64,000 nt of DNA from Vibrio aquaticus (lineage in GTDB: Bacteria; Pseudomonadota; Gammaproteobacteria; Enterobacterales; Vibrionaceae), in the NCBI RefSeq assembly GCF_003970385.1, contig NZ_RXZH01000004.1:186001-250000 (forward strand), written 5' to 3'. Of the stretch, positions 8,301 through 17,790 are shown piece after piece. How positions within the stretch are numbered: position 1 is the first letter of the stretch; every line of letters starts with the position of its first letter. Both the position numbers and the translations under genes were made by a program. Under the pieces are notes generated by a model. That model ran no database searches. It was not told where the DNA came from and was given only the letters and a program-made list of their open reading frames with translations.

Positions 8301-10763
8301 TTACGCGACTTCGATTGGACCACCGAATGAAGTCACTGGCGGTACTTTGCCTGTGAACTTCTCGAAGTCTACGATACACGTGTTTGCAGACGTCGCCTGA
8401 GCAAGTTCAGAAGAACCGATATCTTGAGTCAGCGTGTTTGGATCGCCGTACGTACAGATAGCGCCTTCTTTCTCATTCAGAGGGCCGTACCACGCGCCTT
8501 CTTCAATACGGATAACGCCACGTGGGTAGCTATCAGTCACCACGGCACCAGCAAGAAGCTGACCACGGTCGTTGAATACGCGTACTAGGTCACCGTCTTT
8601 AATGCCCTTCGCTTTCGCATCAACTGGGTTGATGTAAACAGGCTCACGGCCTTGAACAGCGTAAGTAGCGCGGAACTCTTCTGATTCACACATCTGAGAG
8701 TGCAGACGCTTGTCTGGGTGACAAGATTGCAGCCAGTATGGGTGTTTGTCAGAACCAGGACCACCGTGTGAACGTTCTGATTTCTCGAACCACATTGGGT
8801 GTTCTTGACAGTGTTCGTAACCGTAACGACCGATCTTACGAGAAGTGATCTCGATGAAACCAGAAGGTGTACCCAGTGGGTTAATTTCTGGGTCTTGACG
8901 GAAGTCAGCGTGACGAACCCAAGGCTTACCTTGACCGAAGTCTAGTACGCTCTGCTCCCAGAACTCATTGAATTCTGGCATCTCGAACTTACCTTTATTC
9001 GAAGCACGACAATCGTTGTACAGGCTTTCTATCCACTCCATTTCGCTCATGCCACGTGTGTATTCATCACGGCGGCCGAAGCGTTGAGTCAGTTCACTCA
9101 TGATCTGGAAGTCAGGCTTAGATTGGAACAGAGGATCCACTAAGCGGTGCATCGCGATAAGACCTTTGCTTGAGTATGAACCGTAAACGTCGATGTCGTT
9201 ACGTTCCCACTGAGTACAAGCAGGAAGAACGATATCAGAGAAACGACATGTTGCAGTCCAAGCAAACTCAACCGTTACCACAGTCTGAAGCTTCTTGAAT
9301 GCTTTCTTCATGCGGTTACGATCTTGGTGGTGATGCCAAGGGTTGTTACCCGAGATAACCATCATCTTGAAGTCAGGCAGTTTCACTTTACCGCCGTTGT
9401 AACGGATCTCTTTACCTGGTTCTAATAGACAGTCGATCCAACGCGCAACAGGGATTGTGCGGCTGTAACCGTTAAAGTCGTTGTTGTCCCATTTAGGCTT
9501 CATACCTTGGTCAAGGTTACGAGGGAAACCACCAGGGCCAGCAAAACCAGTAGAAGGAACACCGATACTTGAGTAGTGGTGACCGTAAGAGATACCACCG
9601 CCAGGTAGACCGATTTGACCAACCATTGCTGCAACAACTGCGGCTGCCCAGTAAGGCTGCTCACCGTGTTCTTGACGCTGAATACACCAACCCATCAGGA
9701 TCTGTGTACGACCGTTTACAAGCATACGAGCAAATTCGCGGATCTTGTCAGCTTTAACGCCACAGATCTCAGCAGCCCATTCAGGTGTCTTAACAACTTT
9801 ATCTTTCGTCTCACCCTGAACGTACTGGATGAACTCGTTGAAGCCTAGACAGTAAGTTTCGATGAACTTCTTGTCGTATAGGTCTTCGTTGTACAGCACG
9901 TGCGCTACAGCTAGCATGAATGCTACGTCTGTTAGCGGGTTGATGTACAAGTGATCGTTTTCTAGGTAACGCTGAGTCTTGTTCTTAACTGGGTCGACAG
10001 AAAGTACGTTGATCTCGCCTTTTGCTACTTTCTCTTTTAGCTGAGCTAGGTAGTCAAAAGATTCGTGCGTTTCACAGTTCCAACCTACTTGCAGGTTCTT
10101 CACTGGGTCGTTTGCCCAAAGAACGATGTTGTCTGCGTTTTCTAGGATTTCAGACCAAGAAGTACCTTGTGCGTATACTTCTGTTGAACCTAGAACGTAA
10201 GGAAGGATAGTTTGACCAGCACCTGTTGAGTAGTCACCCACTTTAGTGATGAAGTTACCATGCATACCAACAGCACGTTGCATGTGAGCTGTACAGTTGT
10301 TGAATGCACCAGTCTGGTTCCAACCTGTTTGACCCGCGTGCAGAGCCCATGGACCGTAATCTTTTTGAACACGTTCTAGTTCACGGTAGAACAGGTCAAG
10401 TGCTTCATCCCAAGTGACACGGATAAAACGGTTGTCACCGCGAGTATCTGCGCTGTACTTGTGCTTTTTCAGCCAATCTAGACGTACCATTGGGTAACGA
10501 ACGCGTGATGGGCTGTAGATAATGCCTTTAATACCGTTCAACATCTCTGTTGGGTTTTTATCTAGTTCAATAGCTTTGATTTCTTGAACTTTACCCGCGT
10601 AGATGTGGGCGCGGAACGCGCCCCAGTGTGAACCTGAAACCTTCCAAGTCCCTGTCGACTCAGCTGCACTTGCAGACGCTGATGCCAATAAGCTTGGACC
10701 GATTACTGATGCTGCACTAGTTGTTGCAACACCTTTAAGAAAACTTCTTCGTGAAATAGCCAT
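8301..10763 (-). CDS. torA: Trimethylamine-N-oxide reductase, molybdenum catalytic subunit
   Basis: 820 residues. TorA reduces TMAO to trimethylamine in the periplasm as a terminal acceptor of anaerobic respiration. The Tat signal peptide has the twin-arginine motif SRRSFLKG (4-11), so the protein is exported folded with its bis-MGD cofactor. Ser179 in GDYSTGAGQ is the expected molybdenum ligand. The DMSO-reductase-type molybdopterin domains and the C-terminal dinucleotide-binding domain (from about [12 protein letters not shown]) are complete. GGAG lies 7 bases before the ATG. torC is 25 bases upstream in the same operon. The chaperone torD is not here but at 46.5 kb. Confidence 0.97.
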   Translation of the reverse strand: MAISRRSFLKGVATTSAASVIGPSLLASASASAAESTGTWKVSGSHWGAFRAHIYAGKVQEIKAIELDKNPTEMLNGIKGIIYSPSRVRYPMVRLDWLKKHKYSADTRGDNRFIRVTWDEALDLFYRELERVQKDYGPWALHAGQTGWNQTGAFNNCTAHMQRAVGMHGNFITKVGDYSTGAGQTILPYVLGSTEVYAQGTSWSEILENADNIVLWANDPVKNLQVGWNCETHESFDYLAQLKEKVAKGEINVLSVDPVKNKTQRYLENDHLYINPLTDVAFMLAVAHVLYNEDLYDKKFIETYCLGFNEFIQYVQGETKDKVVKTPEWAAEICGVKADKIREFARMLVNGRTQILMGWCIQRQEHGEQPYWAAAVVAAMVGQIGLPGGGISYGHHYSSIGVPSTGFAGPGGFPRNLDQGMKPKWDNNDFNGYSRTIPVARWIDCLLEPGKEIRYNGGKVKLPDFKMMVISGNNPWHHHQDRNRMKKAFKKLQTVVTVEFAWTATCRFSDIVLPACTQWERNDIDVYGSYSSKGLIAMHRLVDPLFQSKPDFQIMSELTQRFGRRDEYTRGMSEMEWIESLYNDCRASNKGKFEMPEFNEFWEQSVLDFGQGKPWVRHADFRQDPEINPLGTPSGFIEITSRKIGRYGYEHCQEHPMWFEKSERSHGGPGSDKHPYWLQSCHPDKRLHSQMCESEEFRATYAVQGREPVYINPVDAKAKGIKDGDLVRVFNDRGQLLAGAVVTDSYPRGVIRIEEGAWYGPLNEKEGAICTYGDPNTLTQDIGSSELAQATSANTCIVDFEKFTGKVPPVTSFGGPIEVA

Positions 10764-10788
10764 TTAATTTACTCCAATCCGACGCTTA

Positions 10789-11973
10789 TTAGTGGTGGCC
10801 TTCAACATAATCTGAAGAGTGCTTCTGCAGGTACTTCAAGATCAGTGCTTCGCTGTCTGTGTCTAGGTTAACGAATGCAAGCATACCGTCAAACATACCA
10901 GGCCATGTGTTCGCATCGAAGTGCGCTTCGTCAGGCTGCGTGTGACATACAGAACAGTTTGTTTTGTACGCTTCAGCTGATTTTTCCCATACCGGAGTGA
11001 TGTCGTTCAGCATAGATTCTTTCTTGATCCATACTTTCGCTGCCACTTTCTCCCATGGAAGACCTGTTAGCTCATCCACTTTTTTCTCGCCAGTTGTAAC
11101 AACGTTGCTGTCTGTTGACGCTTCTTTAAGTAGAGAAGCAACCGCAATGTTCTTACCAAAGTCTTCTTGAATTACACGACCAAAGCCTTTCGCTTTACGC
11201 CAGCCGTCAATTTCGATTTCAGCGTAATCGCCTTTGTCAGCAATCACAGTCACTGAAGACGCAGGGTTAAGTAGACCTGCTTCAGTCTTACCTTCAGCAT
11301 CAAAGTAGATTGGTAGGTGACGAACACTGACTAGCGTTTGACCAACATCGTATTTCGTGTTCGAAGCTAGACCTTCAAGATCGCCAACGATACCGCCGAT
11401 GCTGTCCATGCCAGCTGGAAGTTTGTGCGCGATACCTTTGTGACAGTCAACACAGCTTTGATCTTTCTCAGCGGCTTGCTTCATTTGGATACGAGCCGTA
11501 GGAGACATTTGCTCGAAATCCATTGAGTCGTAGTTGTGACAGTTTTTACACTCTAGAGATTGGTTTGCAGAGAAACGATCCCATTCGTGCTTAGCAAGTT
11601 CGATACGGCGCTCTTCAAACGCACCTGGTTCATCGTAGTTGCCAAAGACTTGAGCGAATACTTCTTTAGAAGCCTGCATCTTACGTGCAATTTTATCTGT
11701 CCAGTTGTGAGGAACGTGACAGTCAGGACACGTAGCACGAACACCAGAGTTGTTTTTCCAGTGCACTGTGTCTTGTAGTTCAACGTATACGTTGTCACGC
11801 ATTGTGTGACAGCTGATACAGAATTCTTCTGTGTTGGTTGCTTCAAGTGCTGTGTTAAAGCCACCCCAGAAAATAACACCAGCGATGAAGCCGCCCATAG
11901 TCAGCACGCCCAAGCTGATATGAACTGCAGGACGCGTCATAGTGCGCCACAGCTTGATGATAAATGATTTCAT
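10789..11973 (-). CDS. torC: Pentahaem c-type cytochrome, electron donor to TorA
   Basis: 394 residues. TorC is a membrane-anchored NapC/NirT-family cytochrome that passes electrons from the menaquinol pool to TorA. One transmembrane anchor spans about 15-40. Five CxxCH haem sites are visible: CISCH (52), CPDCH (82), CKNCH (142) and CVDCH (174) in the NapC-like domain, and CSVCH (340) in the C-terminal monohaem domain. This 4+1 arrangement is diagnostic for TorC and distinguishes it from NapC. It lies between torE and torA. Confidence 0.97.
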   Translation of the reverse strand: MKSFIIKLWRTMTRPAVHISLGVLTMGGFIAGVIFWGGFNTALEATNTEEFCISCHTMRDNVYVELQDTVHWKNNSGVRATCPDCHVPHNWTDKIARKMQASKEVFAQVFGNYDEPGAFEERRIELAKHEWDRFSANQSLECKNCHNYDSMDFEQMSPTARIQMKQAAEKDQSCVDCHKGIAHKLPAGMDSIGGIVGDLEGLASNTKYDVGQTLVSVRHLPIYFDAEGKTEAGLLNPASSVTVIADKGDYAEIEIDGWRKAKGFGRVIQEDFGKNIAVASLLKEASTDSNVVTTGEKKVDELTGLPWEKVAAKVWIKKESMLNDITPVWEKSAEAYKTNCSVCHTQPDEAHFDANTWPGMFDGMLAFVNLDTDSEALILKYLQKHSSDYVEGHH

Positions 11974-12022
11974 AGTTTGCTCTCTTAAAATCTTTTTAAA
12001 AATGTGGAAATGAGCTCACGGC

Positions 12023-12202
12023 TTACATGCCGTGTGCACCTGGAGGTCCAAAGAAGAACACTTGCATTGCCCATACAAGGAATCCGTAACCACCCACGAA
12101 TGCCACGCTCAGCACCGGGAAGAGAACAACCGCGATGAAGAGGAATGACTTCCACTCCAGAGAACGTTTTTCACCGCTCTCAATTTTATTAACATCACTC
12201 AT
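12023..12202 (-). CDS. torE: TorE small membrane protein, NapE-like
   Basis: A 59-residue ORF from ATG 12202 to TAA 12023. It begins MSDVNKIESGEKRSLEWKS and has one long hydrophobic helix (about 20-48) ending FFFGPPGAHGM. This is the pattern of the NapE/TorE family, small inner-membrane proteins encoded first in Shewanella and Vibrio tor operons. Its biochemical role is not settled. The stop is 49 bases before the torC start, giving the order torE-torC-torA. Confidence 0.85.
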   Translation of the reverse strand: MSDVNKIESGEKRSLEWKSFLFIAVVLFPVLSVAFVGGYGFLVWAMQVFFFGPPGAHGM

Positions 12203-12722
12203 ACATTTGCCTATTTTGTACTTAGTGTTATTCGATAGCTTTTTTGAAAAAGCTTAATTTTTTTCAATCACTGTTAAGAAATGTTAGACCATACTATTAG
12301 TAAGGTTCAATCGATTCCTTGTTATCTTTCTTTGTTATTCAATACTTTTTTGAGCTCATCCAGAGATGTGTCCGATTAATCCACCATGTATCATGATGCA
12401 TCAAAATATTAAAATATGTTAACAGTAAACAAAGCGTTAAATCTATCACAATTCAGTTACATAACATCGAGTTTTGCTCATTTTTCTCGCTATTGAAGCA
12501 CGATTTTTGCGTCATTCAAGTCACTGATTTGCATAGAAACCCGCAACCGAATGTTAACAAAACAAACAAAACGACGCCCTGTATATGATCAATTTTTTGG
12601 TAATTCATTGAAAGAGAATACTCAGCCAGCAAACGACTAAAAAGCCTTCCTCCTACACGCTTAAATCTACTCCACTAAACAATAGTACGATAAGATAACA
12701 AGGTTCATGATGGAGCACTTCT
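12203..12722. promoter_or_regulatory. Intergenic region upstream of torECA and the FetB-like gene
   Basis: This 520-bp AT-rich gap separates divergent genes and should contain the tor promoter. I searched both strands for TorR decamers (CTGTTCATAT) and found no good match. No ORF with a ribosome site was seen. Several TTAACA-type motifs are present but not diagnostic. Confidence 0.4.
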
Positions 12723-13508
12723 ATGACCACTATTGTCGACATTCCTTGGCACATTCTCGCTTTGTTTTTTTCTTGTTTGGTTATTCCCTTGGCCATCAAC
12801 TCCTACTACCAATTAGGTATAGCAAAAGACAGCGTAATTAGCGTTGCAAGAATGACAATTCAGCTCATTCTTGTTGGCCTATATCTTCAATATTTATTTG
12901 AATTGGACAGTCTACTGGTTAACCTTGTATGGCTTTTGGTCATGATCTCTATCGGTGCTAGCTCGATTCTAGATAAAGCAAAACTGCCAAAATCAGCCCT
13001 GTTCCTACCCGTATTTATTGGCTTATTTGTTGGCTTAGCCCCTATTCTTATTATTCTCTGTTTTGCGATTATTAAACCGACGCCACTTTACAATGCCCAA
13101 TATGTCATCCCTCTTGCTGGCATGCTGCTGGGTAACTCTCTAGGTGGGAACATCATTGTTCTACAAAACTTTTACTCGGCATTGGAAGAGCGCAAGTCAG
13201 AATATGAAGCGGCGATTGCCTTAGGGGCTTCCATACACTACGCCACACTGCCTTTCTTGCGTGCTGCTGTGTCCAAATCATTAGCACCAACTTTGGCCTC
13301 TATGGCCACCAGCGGTTTAGTGACACTACCGGGCATGATGACTGGGCAGATCCTTAGTGGCACCGATCCGCTTATCGCCATTAAGTACCAGTTGATGATC
13401 ATGATAGCGATCTTTGTGATGATCTCCGTCTCCACGATCGTGACGTTAAACCTTGCAATAAAGAAGACCATTCACCCCCACGGCCGTGTACGGGTTCGAT
13501 TTAGCTGA
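12723..13508 (+). CDS. FetB/UPF0014-family ABC transporter permease without an adjacent ATPase
   Basis: 261 residues with about seven hydrophobic segments and the UPF0014 hallmarks VARMTIQL (41-48), IPLAGMLLGNSLGG and the amphipathic coupling region EAAIALGAS. Homologues include E. coli FetB (YbbM), which works with the ATPase FetA in iron homeostasis and oxidative-stress resistance. Here no ATPase gene lies on either side, so the partner must be elsewhere or absent. The transport substrate is therefore uncertain. The upstream neighbour is the divergent tor operon. An inverted pair of DnaA-box sequences lies 37 bp after the stop. Confidence 0.75.
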   Translation: MTTIVDIPWHILALFFSCLVIPLAINSYYQLGIAKDSVISVARMTIQLILVGLYLQYLFELDSLLVNLVWLLVMISIGASSILDKAKLPKSALFLPVFIGLFVGLAPILIILCFAIIKPTPLYNAQYVIPLAGMLLGNSLGGNIIVLQNFYSALEERKSEYEAAIALGASIHYATLPFLRAAVSKSLAPTLASMATSGLVTLPGMMTGQILSGTDPLIAIKYQLMIMIAIFVMISVSTIVTLNLAIKKTIHPHGRVRVRFS

Positions 13509-13545
13509 CATTAATATCAATGCTTAATTGTTTGGTTGAAAGATC

Positions 13546-13568
13546 TTATCCACAGAATCTGTGGATAA
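13546..13568. other. Inverted pair of consensus DnaA boxes (also a possible hairpin)
   Basis: TTATCCACA at 13546-13554 and its exact reverse complement TGTGGATAA at 13560-13568 are separated by 5 bases. Each is the canonical DnaA 9-mer. The palindrome could also fold as a 10-bp stem with a 3-base loop downstream of the FetB-like gene, but no T tract follows, so a simple terminator is less likely. Confidence 0.6.
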
Positions 13569-13731
13569 CCGTGGTGATACTTCTTTGACATCAATCACTT
13601 TGAACACTTGTTAATCCAATAGAACCAAATTTCCTTTGCATTCATGCGCATATCGTTTAATTCGCTAAACGTAATAAATTTGACACCTCATCACTGTAAG
13701 GTGCAATTAAGCCAAGCAAAGGAGCAATGTC

Positions 13732-13899
13732 ATGGCAGAGCACACACGCATTCCATCCTTCCGTACGAACGAATTAGGCGATATGGATATGGTAGATTGG
13801 TTGATCGATACACCTGAAGCGCTGGCCGTTTTCACAGAGATCAATACAATAATGGCCCACCGAAGCGAGCCATTATTATCGACAAAGATCGTGAATTAA
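13732..13899 (+). CDS. Small hypothetical protein, 55 residues
   Basis: ATG 13732 to TAA 13897-13899. An excellent ribosome site, AAAGGAG, lies 7 bases before the ATG, and TTGACA (13680-13685) upstream could be a -35 element. The product begins MAEHTRIPSFRTNELGDM and is acidic in the middle (DMVDWLIDTPEALAVF). It has no signal peptide or membrane segment, and I do not recognise the family. The stop overlaps the convergent focA stop by 2 bases. The ribosome site and tight packing argue that it is real. Absence of known homology keeps confidence moderate. Confidence 0.55.
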   Translation: MAEHTRIPSFRTNELGDMDMVDWLIDTPEALAVFTEINTIMAHRSEPLLSTKIVN

Positions 13900-14741
13900 T
13901 CGCGAAGGTAGATCAACCAGTACCACATACCAACAAACAAGCCGCCACCAATAATATTACCCAATGTGACTGGAAGCAGATTGTTCAATAGGAAATCGAT
14001 CATATTAAGATCCGCATAATCGGCAATGTTCGCTCCGGTCATTTGCCAGAACTCGGCAGGCGCGAAATTCTTGATACCAATTGCCATAGGTACTTGGAAC
14101 ATATTCGCAATACAGTGCTCAAAGCCCGCTGATACAAACATTGCAACTGGCAAGATCATGACCGCAATTTTATCTGTTAGGGTTCGCCCACTGAATGTCA
14201 TCCACACGGCAATGCACACCAACACATTACACATCACGCCTAGCGCCACCGCAGACAAGAAAGTGTGATGCATTTTGTGTTGAGAAATCGCCATCGCATT
14301 TAAGCCAACCTGACCATGATCAAACATGTACTGCTTGGTCAGTAGCATACAGGCAACAAGCAACAGAGCACCAATCAAGTTGCCACCGTAAACCACAGCC
14401 CAGTTTTTAAATAGACACTTCCAACTGATCTTACCGCTTGCACGAGCCACGAGCGTCAATACCGAGCTGGTAAAGAGTTCACCACCCGTGACCACAACAA
14501 GGATTAGGCCAAGGCTGAACGCTAAACCACCCAGTAAACGAGTAATGCCCCAAGGTAAATCACCTGCGCCTGTTGTCACTATGGTGTAGAAGACAAACGC
14601 AATACCAATATGGATACCCGCTGAAATAGCCAACAAAAATGATTTAACCGGATCTTTTGTAGCTTTGCCTACGCCAATTTCTGCCGCACGCTCTGCCATT
14701 TGGGGAGGAAGTAGAGAGTCAAACTGGTTTAGATTTATCAT
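13896..14741 (-). CDS. focA: Formate channel FocA (formate/nitrite transporter family)
   Basis: 281 residues with six membrane helices, close to the 285 of E. coli FocA. FocA is a pentameric inner-membrane channel that moves formate between cytoplasm and periplasm during mixed-acid fermentation. Family marks are the N-terminal MINLNQFDSLLPPQMAERA, the omega-loop region VTGGELFTSSVL, and the pore histidine in FEHCIANM. The match to the structurally solved V. cholerae FocA is close, from memory. No pflB gene is adjacent, unlike E. coli. The 3' end overlaps the small ORF on the other strand. Confidence 0.92.
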   Translation of the reverse strand: MINLNQFDSLLPPQMAERAAEIGVGKATKDPVKSFLLAISAGIHIGIAFVFYTIVTTGAGDLPWGITRLLGGLAFSLGLILVVVTGGELFTSSVLTLVARASGKISWKCLFKNWAVVYGGNLIGALLLVACMLLTKQYMFDHGQVGLNAMAISQHKMHHTFLSAVALGVMCNVLVCIAVWMTFSGRTLTDKIAVMILPVAMFVSAGFEHCIANMFQVPMAIGIKNFAPAEFWQMTGANIADYADLNMIDFLLNNLLPVTLGNIIGGGLFVGMWYWLIYLRD

Positions 14742-15235
14742 TACGAAACATTTTGCAACAAGTGGATTTGTGGGCGCGGATAATTACTCTATTTGTGATC
14801 AAATTCAAGCTCTAATTCTTCTTCACCGACGAAATGGGCTTATTCAAAATAGAACTCTCACTTTTTCACTGACGATACCGGATAAAAATAGGTAAAAGGA
14901 ACCGAAAGAGAATAATAAATACTATTGAAATTCAATCAGTTAATTACAATACAATGGTTTAACTTTGTTCTCTACCCTACTTTAGTTTAATTCTTCATAT
15001 AGAGTATTGTTATTATTCAGTTTTGCTATTAAGCAATCACCCAGATCGCTTAAAACGTCAATCATCATTAGTCTTTGATTTATGTCTATTCTTGTTGTTT
15101 TCGGCTACCTTAGCAGCAAATTCGCACAACCATTTTAATAAAGTAAGGGTTAGATAACACTTCTTACCGCATTTGGTTGCTGATTATCGACTTCGTGATT
15201 AAGTTGAAATGAGCACTTTCGATAAGGATTGAAAT
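14742..15235. promoter_or_regulatory. Intergenic region focA / TIGR02647 gene
   Basis: This 494-bp AT-rich gap lies between divergent genes. I see a short palindrome ATTGAA-A-TTCAAT near 14924-14936 but no FNR, ArcA or CRP site good enough to report, and no credible ORF. Confidence 0.4.
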
Positions 15236-15469
15236 ATGAAATTTACGCCTGAACACATGTCTGAACTTAACCTATTGCTTCAATTCGACATCAGCAGCTC
15301 TGCGACAGGTATTAAGGTTCACCAAGACGCGTCTGAAGAAATGCAGGCAGCGGTAAAGCGTCTGTATGAAAAAGGCTTATGTACTCTTCCTGATGGTGGT
15401 TACCTAACGGATGAAGGGATTGAGATGGCCGAGCATGCCGATAAAGCCTTACGCGTCTTAGCAAGCTAA
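15236..15469 (+). CDS. TIGR02647 family small protein
   Basis: 77 residues matching the TIGR02647 pattern from memory: an N-terminal LNLLLQFDISSSATGIKVH and a C-terminal LPDGGYLTDEGIEMAEHADKAL. It looks like a small helical, winged-helix-like domain, and no function has been assigned. An AAGGATT ribosome site precedes the ATG. It is transcribed alone, and a strong bidirectional terminator follows 31 bases after its stop. Confidence 0.8.
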   Translation: MKFTPEHMSELNLLLQFDISSSATGIKVHQDASEEMQAAVKRLYEKGLCTLPDGGYLTDEGIEMAEHADKALRVLAS

Positions 15470-15500
15470 TAGCAACATTTTTGCTATTCTTTTATTACTA

Positions 15501-15531
15501 AAAATCGCCAGCAAATCTTGCTGGCGATTTT
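15501..15531. terminator. Bidirectional terminator
   Basis: A perfect 14-bp stem (AAAATCGCCAGCAA and its complement) with loop ATC. It serves the plus-strand TIGR02647 gene and the minus-strand PACE gene. Confidence 0.93.
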
Positions 15532-15556
15532 GATCGTACCTTTATGTGGTTTACTT

Positions 15557-15976
15557 CTACGCTTTTGCAATCCACGACTGGTAAGGCTGGTATCGATCGT
15601 ACAACCAGTTAAAACCCGTTGCATAGAAAAAGAAGAACACTAAGAACCCCGCTTCTAGCATCAATGCTTGTAAGATCGTCATCTGCAAGAACCACGCAAT
15701 GGTTGGTACAGTGATAAATATCAGCCCCCCTTCAAAGCCAGCAGTATGTAACAGTCTTGTTTTTAAACTGCGCTCATTACGGTCAACATGGCACACTCGG
15801 TCAAACATCAAGTTATAGACATAATTCCATACGACTGTGAACAGGCTAAGCCCAACGCCGACAATCGCAAGATCGCTCGCGCCTTGCCCTGTCACCGCAG
15901 AAGTTATCGGTAGAATCAACATCAACGCCAACACTTCAAACAACACGGCATGGAAAATTCGTTCTTTAGTTTTCAC
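15557..15976 (-). CDS. PACE-family multidrug efflux protein (AceI-like)
   Basis: 139 residues with four transmembrane helices built from two tandem bacterial transmembrane-pair domains (about 5-65 and 72-132). PACE proteins export biguanides such as chlorhexidine and short diamines, driven by protons. The conserved membrane Glu14 in KERIFHAVLFE aligns with the essential Glu15 of AceI. The second domain starts RLLHTAGFEGG, also typical. The gene is divergent from a LysR regulator, the same arrangement as aceI/aceR in Acinetobacter, which suggests regulation by that protein. Confidence 0.85.
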   Translation of the reverse strand: MKTKERIFHAVLFEVLALMLILPITSAVTGQGASDLAIVGVGLSLFTVVWNYVYNLMFDRVCHVDRNERSLKTRLLHTAGFEGGLIFITVPTIAWFLQMTILQALMLEAGFLVFFFFYATGFNWLYDRYQPYQSWIAKA

Positions 15977-16065
15977 TGAAATATCTCTTTTGGTTCATAA
16001 ATCTTGGCGTAATAATCATCTATAGTTAAGATAGTTAAAAGTTAGATACCATCAGCAAAAGCGAT

Positions 16066-16956
16066 ATGTTTAGCATCGAACAACTTCAAGCCTTTGTGGC
16101 TACCGTAGAAAGTGGATCATTTTCCGCTGCTGCACGGTCTCTGAACAAAGTTCAGTCTGCGATCAGCCAGCATATTATCAACCTCGAATTAGACAGCGGT
16201 TTTGAACTCTTCGACCGTTCGGGGCGCTACCCTCAATTAACCCCTCAAGGCAAACAGCTGCTACCTTACGCAAAAGCGACACTTCAACAGCACAACCGAT
16301 TAAAGCAAAGCGCAGCCCAGATTTTCAATCACGAGCACGCTGACCTTACGATTGCGATCGATGAAGGCATTCCGATGACCCAGCTGTATGCGGCTCTAGA
16401 ACGAGTGTTGGAGATTTACCCTGGTGTGAACTTTGAATTTCTTGCCGCTGCCAGCGTTGATGTGATTGAGCTGGTTGAGTCAAAACGCGCGACCACAGGC
16501 ATTCTGTTCTCAGAGCTCGATCTACCAGCAGGGATCGATTTTGAGTCGGTAGGCAGTCTTCAGTTTGATGTTTATGTAGCAAGCCAACATGAATTAGCTC
16601 AAGTAACCTCACCAAACTTAGAGTACCTAACGCTTCATCGCCAACTTGTGGTTCGTTCGAAAACAACCAAGACCAGCAGTTTTCAAAAAGCCTACAGCCC
16701 TAATGTTTGGTATGCTGATAACTACTACATCCTTATGGACCTGCTCTCGAAAGGATATGGCTGGGGCGTACTGCCCACTCACATGGTAAAAACGTTAGTC
16801 GAGCAGGGAACCATTGTTCGTGTTCCGATCGAATTTAAACAACTGACATGGCAAGCCAACGTCGATGTCATCCAACATCCAAGCGTCAGTGCAATGCCTA
16901 TCCACACTAGGTTACGAGCCGCAATTAGAGACTTACTTACAGGGAGTCAACAGTGA
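16066..16956 (+). CDS. LysR-type regulator divergent from the PACE gene
   Basis: 296 residues. The N-terminal winged helix (1-60: FVATVESGSFSAAARSLNKV, then QSAISQHI) is followed by a substrate-binding domain from about 90. The start lies 90 bp from the PACE start on the opposite strand. The shared promoter region and the AceR precedent suggest it controls efflux of a compound it senses. The stop overlaps the GTG start of the next gene by 4 bases, so it is also the first gene of a three-gene operon. Confidence 0.85.
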   Translation: MFSIEQLQAFVATVESGSFSAAARSLNKVQSAISQHIINLELDSGFELFDRSGRYPQLTPQGKQLLPYAKATLQQHNRLKQSAAQIFNHEHADLTIAIDEGIPMTQLYAALERVLEIYPGVNFEFLAAASVDVIELVESKRATTGILFSELDLPAGIDFESVGSLQFDVYVASQHELAQVTSPNLEYLTLHRQLVVRSKTTKTSSFQKAYSPNVWYADNYYILMDLLSKGYGWGVLPTHMVKTLVEQGTIVRVPIEFKQLTWQANVDVIQHPSVSAMPIHTRLRAAIRDLLTGSQQ

Positions 16957-17774
16957 AAACGATCACCGTCATTGGTGGAGGCTGGTTGGGCCGTCCATTA
17001 GCACACTATTTAGAGACTATCGGTCATCAAACGTATGTCAGCAAAACTACCAACGAAGGTGTACAGCAGCTCAAACAAGAGTCTTTGAACGCCTTTGAGT
17101 TTGATCTTAATGCCCCCCTTGAGGATTTGATCGCTCTCCTAAGTAAACAGTCTCCTGATATCGTCATCGGTTGTTTTCCTCCGGGCTTTCGTTCTGGAGG
17201 CGGCGTTCAATATGTTGAACACTGGAAGAAGCTAGTCGAGGCTTGTTTAGCCGCTGAAGTGACAAAACTTGTGATGGTCAGTTCAACGACGGTTTACCCA
17301 GACACGGCTGACGCCATGCTAGAAGATCAAGCTTCTTTGTCATTGAGTCAAAGCCATGACCAATTTGGCGACAAAGCCAAAATCATGTTACAGGCTGAGC
17401 AATATGTGAAAGATTCTGGTCTAAAGTTTGGTGTAGTCCGCTGTAGTGGCCTCGTTGGCCCAGAGCGTCATCCTTCTCGTTTTGCTCCGCGACTCAAGCA
17501 AGTGAGTGATTTGGCACCAGCCAACATGCTGCATTTAACCGATGCTGTTGGCGCTGTCAGCTTTGTCGCTAATCTAGAACAAAATTGTGTCGTCAATGCC
17601 ACCACCCCAAATACCGTCAGTAAAGCAGAGTTCTACCAAGCAGCACTAGACAGCGTTGGCTCAAACGAGCCTCTTCCGCCTATCGTCCATATTGCCGATA
17701 AACGTATTGTCGCTGATGCACTGATTAACCTTGGTTACCGCTTCCACCATCTGCATACGCTTGAGTTGGTCTAG
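16953..17774 (+). CDS. NAD(P)-binding SDR/epimerase-like protein (YeeZ-like)
   Basis: 273 residues from a GTG start that overlaps the LysR stop (GTGA), with AGGGAG in front. The Rossmann nucleotide loop is VIGGGWLGRPLA (6-17). MVSSTTVYPD carries the SSTTVY of extended SDR proteins, with Tyr in the catalytic position. GLVGPERHPSRF resembles the substrate loop of the YeeZ family. The reaction is unknown. Cotranscription with LysR and YdcF genes may be physical rather than functional. Confidence 0.75.
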   Translation: MKTITVIGGGWLGRPLAHYLETIGHQTYVSKTTNEGVQQLKQESLNAFEFDLNAPLEDLIALLSKQSPDIVIGCFPPGFRSGGGVQYVEHWKKLVEACLAAEVTKLVMVSSTTVYPDTADAMLEDQASLSLSQSHDQFGDKAKIMLQAEQYVKDSGLKFGVVRCSGLVGPERHPSRFAPRLKQVSDLAPANMLHLTDAVGAVSFVANLEQNCVVNATTPNTVSKAEFYQAALDSVGSNEPLPPIVHIADKRIVADALINLGYRFHHLHTLELV

Positions 17775-17790
17775 ACAGAGAGGATAGCTC

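Noticed and set aside
14991..15000. TorR-like decamer TTCTTCATAT in the focA gap
   Set aside because: Only 8 of 10 matches, with hundreds of bases in which chance could place one.
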